DNA of 18,638 bases from Patescibacteria group bacterium. Its GTDB lineage: Bacteria > Patescibacteriota > Gracilibacteria > Peribacterales > Peribacteraceae. Below are positions 13,747 through 18,638 of the stretch, one piece after another (position 1 is the stretch's first letter; each line of letters begins with the position of its first letter). The DNA lies in contig JAHISE010000043.1 of assembly GCA_018818235.1 (NCBI GenBank), positions 1-18,638 of the forward strand. The letters run 5' to 3'. The position numbers were made by a program, and so were the translations under genes. The notes beneath the pieces are model-generated. The model was not told the origin of the DNA. It was given only the letters and a program-made list of their open reading frames with translations, and searched no databases.

Positions 13747-14073
13747 ATGGAAATCGAAAAGAAGTTCAGGCACTACACGTTTATTTCGACCGGAATTGTT
13801 GTCGCAACCATCCTCGCGGTGGTTGCGCTCAGGTCCAGTCCGGGTCCGGTTGACGCCGTTACGGCGATTGCGGAATTGTATCAGGCTGCAAAGGTCATTG
13901 CGATTCCGTTCTTCACAATCTTCTTCGTCGGCATCACCCTGTATTTGTGTAGGGAGAAGGTGATGAATTCCGGCTGTGAAGGGCGTGGCCAATATGCGAT
14001 CATCGCAATGGTCACGGGAACATTGGCCTTGCTCTCCATCAGTTTCCTCGTCATGTTCTGGCTGGGAATATAG
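13747..14073 (+). CDS. Small membrane protein with three predicted TM segments
   Basis: A 108-residue protein of unknown function. Hydrophobic segments run about 12-29 (ISTGIVVATILAVVAL), 48-67 (AKVIAIPFFTIFFVGITLYL) and 84-106 (AIIAMVTGTLALLSISFLVMFWL). Short charged or polar loops separate them, with Cys at 68 and 77. The start is set by a Shine-Dalgarno (GAAAGGA) about 6 nt before the ATG; an open frame continues upstream to 13711 but would bury the SD. Promoter, leader hairpin and strong terminator are all visible, and the gene is GC-richer than its surroundings. The same signal set marks the 9619-9852 gene. The general look (small, hydrophobic, independently transcribed) recalls holin-like or virB2/pilin-like membrane proteins, but no motif supports either. 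Confidence 0.75.
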   Translation: MEIEKKFRHYTFISTGIVVATILAVVALRSSPGPVDAVTAIAELYQAAKVIAIPFFTIFFVGITLYLCREKVMNSGCEGRGQYAIIAMVTGTLALLSISFLVMFWLGI

Positions 14074-14081
14074 CTGTCAGC

Positions 14082-14116
14082 GACGCCGTCCGCCTTCGGG
14101 TGGGCGGTGTCTTTTT
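14082..14116 (+). terminator. Strong intrinsic terminator
   Basis: The left strand (14082-14093, starting GACGCC) and the right strand (14100-14111, ending GGTGTC) form a stem of 11-12 pairs including G-U pairs, with a CTTCGG loop region and T5 right after. It begins 9 nt past the stop of the 13747 gene. Confidence 0.85.
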
Positions 14117-14143
14117 GTTTGAATCAAGATTTTAATAATTAAA

Positions 14144-14434
14144 TCACACCGTCATACCAACATGCTTCTTTATTGTCGGAAGTTCTATTTCTTCTATATG
14201 GTCAATTCTTTCGTTAGTTTCTATTCGTCTTTCATAAAGTTTTTGAAGTGCAATATTTACCTTATCAAGTCCATCTTCTACGTTGTCGAGACGATTTTCA
14301 ACGCCATCCAGACGTTTGCCCATTTTATCCATTTTCTGTGAGAGCCCTGTTATTTGTTGAGTGAGGTCATACTTGATGCCTTGTATGTGCTCCAATAGCA
14401 CAGCATTTGTGATGTCTTGTGGCTCTTTTATCAT
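14144..14434 (-). CDS. Small coiled-coil hypothetical protein
   Basis: A 96-residue charged protein without membrane segments. Residues about 25-75 form a clear heptad coiled coil (LSQKMDKMGKRLDGVENRLDNVEDGLDKVNIALQKL), with the repeated unit RLDxVExxLDxV. The N-terminus (DITNAVLLEHIQGIKYDL) is helical, and the C-terminus ends IKKHVG. It resembles in layout the 7208-7528 protein and the many short 'tail-fibre-like' heptad ORFs of CPR genomes. TAACCT ends 9 nt before the ATG at 14434. Function is unknown; oligomerisation is likely. Confidence 0.72.
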   Translation of the reverse strand: MIKEPQDITNAVLLEHIQGIKYDLTQQITGLSQKMDKMGKRLDGVENRLDNVEDGLDKVNIALQKLYERRIETNERIDHIEEIELPTIKKHVGMTV

Positions 14435-14501
14435 GGATGGAGGAGGTTACCAGAGTTTTGTTGGGTGGGCAACTGGCAAAAAATTAATGTTGTGTTGATA
14501 A

Positions 14502-14568
14502 GTGAATAATTAATAGTTAAAAGTGAAAAGTTAAAAAACTTAAGTATTCTCTCATTATTCACTTTTTA
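14502..14568. repeat. AGTTAAAAGTGA-family inverted repeat
   Basis: The left arm (14502-14537, AATAGTTAAAAGTGAAAAGTT) is matched in reverse by TTATTCACTTTTTACT (14555-14570). It is the same family as the arms at 5049 and 5675, but here no gene lies between the arms. Confidence 0.75.
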
Positions 14569-14574
14569 CTACAT

Positions 14575-14595
14575 GTGGTGAGTCGCATCGAACCA
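14575..14595. repeat. REP-like motif GTGGTGAG...TCGAACCA
   Basis: The motif has short self-complementary ends (TGGT/ACCA) and sits at the edge of the 14502 repeat. It matches 15835-15856 at both conserved halves. Confidence 0.6.
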
Positions 14596-14601
14596 TTAAC
14601 T

Positions 14602-15150
14602 TTAAACATCTAAATTCCCCAATCCATCCCCATCCTTTTCTATAACCGGCGAAAGTTCTCCTCCTTCATCATTCCCGTTATCATTGGAATTTATCTGGCG
14701 CAGAACAACTTGTCTGTAATCACCTTCTCCGGAACTTTCCGTTGTCAGATCCTGCATATCGGGATTATTGGAAACGTAAGTATGTACTATTCGCCTAAAG
14801 TAAGGGTTCATTGGAGCAAGTGCAACACGGTTTCCGGTTCTGCGGACAAAGTCTGCTTTTTGATCTGCGATTCTGCATACTTTGTCTTCCTGTGCACGCC
14901 TGTATCCGTCCACATCCAGTACTATAAATGGGGCACGATCAAGTTTTTCCTTTGTTCTGATAATAGCTTTGGTCAAGTGCTGAATTGCATTGAGTGTTTC
15001 CCCATGCCATCCGATTATGCGGCTTGGATCCTCAGATTCAATATCCACACGTGTGATTTTCTCTTCCTCACTGACTTTGATATTAGAGAAGGGAATATTC
15101 AGATATTTTAGTATCTCCGTTAGTGTGTCTTGGATAGAAGTTGTAGTCAT
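14602..15150 (-). CDS. KH and R3H domain RNA-binding protein (Jag/KhpB/EloR family)
   Basis: The family binds RNA and in Gram-positives acts with KhpA in cell elongation and division; jag is often beside yidC. The 182-residue product lacks the N-terminal Jag-N domain typical of longer members. It has a KH domain with the GxxG-type loop IIGWHG (45-50) in RIIGWHGETLNAIQHL, then an R3H domain with R119-x3-H123 (RRIVHTYV) and TESSGEGDYRQVVL (137-150). The C-terminal 30 residues are acidic and disordered. TATCCT ends 9 nt before the ATG at 15150. Upstream on the same strand is HU rather than yidC, so the usual neighbourhood is broken here. Confidence 0.93.
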   Translation of the reverse strand: MTTTSIQDTLTEILKYLNIPFSNIKVSEEEKITRVDIESEDPSRIIGWHGETLNAIQHLTKAIIRTKEKLDRAPFIVLDVDGYRRAQEDKVCRIADQKADFVRRTGNRVALAPMNPYFRRIVHTYVSNNPDMQDLTTESSGEGDYRQVVLRQINSNDNGNDEGGELSPVIEKDGDGLGNLDV

Positions 15151-15204
15151 GTTGGGGGGAGGATAGCGGAGATTTGGGTTTGGAGAAAATAAATGGTGGA
15201 ATAT

Positions 15205-15299
15205 TTGGCAATTGGCATTTGGCTAATTGGCATTTGGCTAGCATTCTTCGTTAACAGCATAGAATAGCTAATTGCTAACTGCCAACAAGCCAATAGCTT
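15205..15299. repeat. CAATTGGCTA-family inverted repeat, copy 3
   Basis: The left arm (15205-15241) uses TTGGCATTTGGCTAATTGGC words; the right arm (15266-15299) is an inverse set. The core ATTCTTCGTTAACAGCATAG (15243-15262) differs from copy 2 at only a few positions. It separates jag from hup on the minus strand. Confidence 0.85.
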
Positions 15300-15333
15300 G
15301 TAGGCTTTTTTAAAATAACCATGAATCAAACAC

Positions 15334-15609
15334 TTATCTCACCGCATCCTTCAACGTCTTCCCCGCTTTAAACGCAGGAACCTTCATTGCAGGGATAGAA
15401 ATCCTCTGGCTTGGATTACGTGGATTAACACCGGTTCGTGCGGCACGATTGGATACGCGAAATGTTCCGAACCCCGTGATAGTAATAGAGTTGCCCTTTT
15501 TTAATTCATTTGTAACCAGTGTTGTAAGTGCTTCCAAAGCAGCTGCGGCAGAGCGCTTGGTGATGCCGGCTGCGTCTGCGATTGCATTGATTATGTCTTG
15601 CTTGGACAT
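15334..15609 (-). CDS. hup: HU family DNA-binding protein
   Basis: A nucleoid protein that bends and compacts DNA as a dimer. The 91 residues match HU length. The N-terminal helices read SKQDIINAIADAAGITKRSAAAALEALTTLV, followed by the signature GFGTFRVSNRAARTGVNPRNP and a DNA-contacting beta arm, then IPAMKVPAFKAGKTLKDAV. The arm has RNPSQR where many read RNPxTG. ATG at 15609 is chosen because MSKQDII is the standard N-terminus; the longer frame to 15669 reads through a palindrome. No Shine-Dalgarno is present, and the -10-like TACTTT lies farther away (about 15 nt) than at other genes. A perfect 18-bp palindrome lies 47 nt upstream. Confidence 0.95.
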   Translation of the reverse strand: MSKQDIINAIADAAGITKRSAAAALEALTTLVTNELKKGNSITITGFGTFRVSNRAARTGVNPRNPSQRISIPAMKVPAFKAGKTLKDAVR

Positions 15610-15656
15610 GGGCTGAGGGGGAAAAAAGTACTTCAGCAAGAAGTTTACGCCCGTGA

Positions 15657-15674
15657 TTGGCTTGCGCAAGCCAA
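15657..15674. promoter_or_regulatory. Perfect 18-bp palindrome upstream of hup, operator candidate
   Basis: TTGGCTTGCGCAAGCCAA reads the same on both strands and lies 47 nt before the HU start. On the minus strand the T-run precedes it, so it is not a terminator for that strand. A protein-binding site or a hairpin in the hup leader is possible; no regulator is identified. Confidence 0.5.
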
Positions 15675-15816
15675 AAAAGTGGTATCATGAATAATGTACT
15701 TAACAATAAAGTCGATTAATGGCTTAAATAAGCCGAAATATCCGATCACTAAAGATGAACAGAATATGTGACATATTTGGCGAAAAGTAGGTGTTTTTTC
15801 AGATTAATTGGAGGTT

Positions 15817-15945
15817 TAGTTTACTGGTTTACCTGTGGTGAGCGGGGTCGAACCACTGGTTTCTAGTTTCTAGTTCACTAACAATGAACTGTTTTGATTA
15901 TTTCTAATCCTACGAACTAGCAACTAGTAAACTTGCAACTAGAAA
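15817..15945. repeat. CTAGTTT-family inverted repeat with embedded REP-like motif
   Basis: The left part (15817-15880, GTTTACTGGTTT, GGTTTCTAGTTTCTAGTT) and right part (15914-15945, GAACTAGCAACTAGTAAAC and AACTAGAAAC) are inverse word sets. GTGGTGAG...TCGAACCAC (15835-15856) interrupts the left arm. Confidence 0.75.
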
Positions 15946-16056
15946 CAATTCTTCCATAGACAAAATACACTGTGAATATTTGACAAGACTACTTCCAAGT
16001 CTCTACCCTCACCCTTCGGCTGCTCCTTATTAGCAGTTCAGTTAAATTTTGCTCTT

Positions 16057-18411
16057 ATGTCTTCTCATTTAGTAATTGTAGAAAGTCCGACAAAGGCGAA
16101 AACAATAAAGAGGTTTTTGGGAAAAGATTTTTCTGTACATGCAAGTATGGGGCATGTAAGAGATCTTCCGCCATCTAAGCTTGGAGTTGATATCGAAGGA
16201 GACTACGAGGCGGAGTATGAAATTCCAAAAGAGAAGGTGACAGTTATAAAAAATCTTCAAAAAGAATTAAACAAATCAGATAGCCTTTGGATTGCAACTG
16301 ACGAAGATCGCGAAGGGGAAGCTATCGGATGGCATTTAGTACAGGCTCTTAAATGCAAAAAAGATCAGGACATCAAAAGAATTGTATTTCACGAAATCAC
16401 TCAGGAGGCAATCGATGAAGCCGCAAAAAATCCTCGCGAAATTGATGAAAAATTGGTTGAAGCACAGCAGGCGCGTCGTATTTTGGATCGTCTGGTAGGT
16501 TACACGCTCTCTCCTTTTTTATGGAGCAAAGTGTACAGAGGGCTTTCTGCAGGTAGAGTTCAGTCTGTAGCAGTTAGAATTATTGTTGACCGCGAACGGG
16601 AAATTCAGACATTCAATTCTGTTGAGTATTGGACGCTTATTGCAAAACTGGAAACAAAAAAAAAGGAAGCATTCGAAGCCAATTTAAGCAAGAAAGATGG
16701 CAAGAAGTTTGTACCGGGAAACAAAGAAGAATCGGACAAGGTTCTTTCGGATCTGGAAGGAGCTGATTATTCGGTAGAAAAAATTGAGGAAAAGGAACTC
16801 AAAAAAACTCCCCCACCTCCATTTACCACTTCAACTTTGCAACAGGAGGCGGGTCGCAAAATAGGATTTTCGGTCAAACAAACTATGATGGTTGCTCAGC
16901 AACTTTATGAAGGTCTTAGTTTAGGCAAGGGCGAAGGTAGCACAGGTCTTATTACATACATGAGAACAGACTCAGTTAATTTGAGCGATAAAGCATTGGT
17001 GGATGCAAAGCGTGTGATTGAGCAGCTATATGGACGTGAGTACATACTTTCGTCTCCCAGAAAATATAAAACCAAAAGCAAAGGAGCACAGGAAGCTCAC
17101 GAAGCAATTCGTCCAACCGAGATGGATCGCACACCGGAGTCACTTAAAGATGTGTTGGATCAGCAACAGCTCAAGCTATACACACTCATCTGGAACAGAA
17201 CAATGGCTACTCAAATGATGGAGGCAAATCTTAAACGTATTGGTGCGGATATAGTTGCCAAGCAATACACATTCAGAGCAACAGGTCAGACAGTTCTGTT
17301 TGATGGATTTATGCGGGTTTACTTTGAGGGGCAAGATGAGTCGGAAGATTCCAAACGTGAAGAATCTGATGAAGTGGAAGATAAGCAGGGCGAAAAATTC
17401 CTGCCGGTGCTTAGCGAAGGTGACAAGCCGAAATGTGATGAGCTTGTTCCAGAGCAACACTTTACCAAGCCACCACCTCGTTATACGGAAGCAAGTTTGG
17501 TCAAAAAGTTGGAAGAAGAAGGCATAGGACGCCCAAGTACATATGCTCCGACCATAAGTACGGTTCAGGCACGTGGATATATCAAAAAAGAAGGAAAGCA
17601 ACTGATTCCGGAAGATGTTGCGTTCACGGTCACAGATCTTCTTGCAGAGCACTTCAAGGATATTGTTGATCTCAAGTTCACTGCGAAGATGGAACAGTCA
17701 CTGGATGATATTGCTGAAGGTAAAGTAGAGCGAGTTAAGTTTTTGAAAGGATTTTTTGTTCCGTTCGAAAAGTTGATTGCATCAAAAGGAAAAGAGATCA
17801 AAAAAGAAGATGTAATGAAGGAGCGTGTTATCGGAAAAGATCCTGCGTCCGGGCTCGATGTTGTGGCTCGCATTGGAAGGTTTGGACCTTACATTCAAAT
17901 TGGAAGACCAGACGATTACAAAAAAGGAGAAAAGCCAAAGAGCGCATCGGTGCCCAAAAATCTAAACAAAGATACGATCACAATAGAAGAAGCCCTAGCT
18001 CAACTAAGTTTTCCAAAAGAACTTGGCAAGAAAGATAAGGAAGTAGTTACTGTAAATCTGGGACGTTACGGTCCATACGTCAGATGGGGAAAGGTAACAG
18101 GAACTCTTCCCGAAGGTATGGAGCCAACCGAAGTGACGATGGAAATGGCAATGGAGGTTATCTCGACTGCAAAGGAGAGGAAGAAAAAACAATCAGAGCC
18201 CTTGCGAGTGCTCGGAGAGGATCTTAATACAAAGGATGAAGTTGTTGTAAAAGAAGGACGCTATGGACATTATGTCACGGACGGAAAAACTAACGTTTCA
18301 ATCCCCGCCCGGTTTGATCCGAATTCAATTACAATAATGGATGCTTGTGAGTTGCTTGAAAAGAAAAGGCATGCGCCACCTAGGAGGAAAGGGGGGTGGG
18401 GGAAGAAGTAG
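16057..18411 (+). CDS. topA: DNA topoisomerase I (type IA)
   Basis: Relaxes negative supercoils through a 5'-phosphotyrosine intermediate. The 784 residues include the TOPRIM domain with E9 (VESPTKA) and D82, D84, E86 in TDEDREGEA, then QARRILDRLVGY, GLSAGRVQSVAV (162-173) and the catalytic Y301 in LITYMRTDS. QEAHEAIRPT and EEEGIGRPSTYAP follow. The C-terminus has three short repeats (GRFGPYIQIG, GRYGPYVRWG, GRYGHYVTDG) of the TopoI C-terminal repeat type and ends in a basic tail (RHAPPRRKGGWGKK). No four-Cys zinc ribbons are seen, unlike E. coli TopA. ATG 16057 agrees with the family start MSSHLVIVESP; TAAATT ends 8 nt before it and there is no Shine-Dalgarno. Confidence 0.97.
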   Translation: MSSHLVIVESPTKAKTIKRFLGKDFSVHASMGHVRDLPPSKLGVDIEGDYEAEYEIPKEKVTVIKNLQKELNKSDSLWIATDEDREGEAIGWHLVQALKCKKDQDIKRIVFHEITQEAIDEAAKNPREIDEKLVEAQQARRILDRLVGYTLSPFLWSKVYRGLSAGRVQSVAVRIIVDREREIQTFNSVEYWTLIAKLETKKKEAFEANLSKKDGKKFVPGNKEESDKVLSDLEGADYSVEKIEEKELKKTPPPPFTTSTLQQEAGRKIGFSVKQTMMVAQQLYEGLSLGKGEGSTGLITYMRTDSVNLSDKALVDAKRVIEQLYGREYILSSPRKYKTKSKGAQEAHEAIRPTEMDRTPESLKDVLDQQQLKLYTLIWNRTMATQMMEANLKRIGADIVAKQYTFRATGQTVLFDGFMRVYFEGQDESEDSKREESDEVEDKQGEKFLPVLSEGDKPKCDELVPEQHFTKPPPRYTEASLVKKLEEEGIGRPSTYAPTISTVQARGYIKKEGKQLIPEDVAFTVTDLLAEHFKDIVDLKFTAKMEQSLDDIAEGKVERVKFLKGFFVPFEKLIASKGKEIKKEDVMKERVIGKDPASGLDVVARIGRFGPYIQIGRPDDYKKGEKPKSASVPKNLNKDTITIEEALAQLSFPKELGKKDKEVVTVNLGRYGPYVRWGKVTGTLPEGMEPTEVTMEMAMEVISTAKERKKKQSEPLRVLGEDLNTKDEVVVKEGRYGHYVTDGKTNVSIPARFDPNSITIMDACELLEKKRHAPPRRKGGWGKK

Positions 18412-18638
18412 GGAATGAATAATTAAGAATGAATAGTGACTAAAGTGAATTTGGTTTATTTTCAATTTGAATACACATATGAAATACTTTATAGCCAGAT
18501 CAATATAAAATGATATGAAGATTTTATGTAGTAAGTTAAAACCCAAATCCCAAATAACAAATCCCCAAAAAAATCCCAAAACACAAATAACAAATCCCAA
18601 GAGTAAGGAATGATCGAAGTTTGGGATTTTGGATTTGG
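18412..18638. repeat. Intergenic tail with AAATCCCAAA-family repeat, cut by window end
   Basis: After topA an AT-rich stretch without a gene leads to ACCCAAATCCCAAATAACAA-type words (from about 18539) and the beginning of the inverse arm (TTTGGGATTTTGGATTTGG, 18620-18638). It is the second member of the family at 4303-4440; the second arm continues outside the window. Confidence 0.75.

Larger units (their letters stand above)
15610..16056. other. 447-nt divergent intergenic region between hup and topA
   Basis: No gene is supported. From left to right it holds the 18-bp palindrome (15657-15674), the short hairpin GGCTTAAATAAGCC (15721-15734), a CTAGTTT-family inverted repeat (about 15817-15945) carrying a REP-like motif at 15835-15856, and the topA start signal TAAATT at 16043-16048. 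Both genes read outward, so their promoters should be here. Confidence 0.6.

Noticed and set aside
14502..14568. Intrinsic terminator for jag or the 14144 gene
   Set aside because: The arms belong to the dispersed AGTTAAAAGTGA family and no distinct GC stem with T-run is seen.
1..18638. UGA recoded as glycine, as in SR1/Gracilibacteria
   Set aside because: dedA, uppP and several other genes end in TGA exactly where their families end, and no in-frame TGA occurs inside the conserved genes.

Overview
The window looks like a chromosomal stretch of a small-genome bacterium of the Candidate Phyla Radiation (Patescibacteria). A Peregrinibacteria-like member is my best guess, made from gene repertoire and style of intergenic DNA rather than from any search. 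Genes are mostly single units or pairs on both strands, and most lack a Shine-Dalgarno sequence. UGA is an ordinary stop (it ends dedA, uppP and others), so the SR1/Gracilibacteria UGA=Gly code is not in use. No rRNA, tRNA, CRISPR array, transposase or integrase was seen.

Layout. 1-1338: 3' two thirds of uvrB (cut by the window edge). 1480-1911: small secreted Tyr-rich protein. 1949-2388: four-helix-bundle (S23/IVP) gene with a frameshift, lying between arms of an inverted repeat. 2394-3203 (-): galU-type nucleotidyltransferase. 3393-3644: 83-aa orphan. 3771-4244 (-): Hsp20. 4461-5051: DedA membrane protein. 5130-5672: orphan with kinase-like sequence hints, again between repeat arms. 5727-6512: uppP. 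6789-7013: small Xre-type regulator. 7208-7528 (-): coiled-coil protein. 7573-9210 (-): recJ. 9619-9852 (-): small membrane protein with its own promoter and terminator. 10108-11635 (-): two-gene surface operon (a calcium-binding-repeat protein, then a protein with a LAPTG sorting-like tail). 11844-12923: dnaJ, whose only plausible start is an ATC codon. 12988-13626: orphan. 13747-14073: second small membrane protein with an SD, promoter and terminator. 14144-14434 (-): coiled-coil protein. 14602-15150 (-): Jag/KhpB-type KH-R3H protein. 15334-15609 (-): HU. 16057-18411: topA.

How the genes fit together. uvrB, recJ, topA and hup cover DNA repair and chromosome topology. dnaJ and hsp20 are chaperones. 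uppP and the DedA protein may both act on undecaprenyl phosphate, and galU supplies UDP-sugars for the envelope. The 10108-11635 operon and the 1480 gene are probably surface or secreted products.

Three features stand out. First, nearly every intergenic gap holds a large inverted repeat built from iterated short words, in about six families; one family has a conserved central core in three copies. Second, twelve genes have a TAnnnT (-10-like) hexamer ending 6 to 10 nt before the start codon, which suggests leaderless transcription; the rule also supports the odd starts of dnaJ (ATC) and hsp20 (GTG). Third, two GC-richer small membrane-protein genes break the rule, with TTGACT-N17 promoters, real SD sites and intrinsic terminators.
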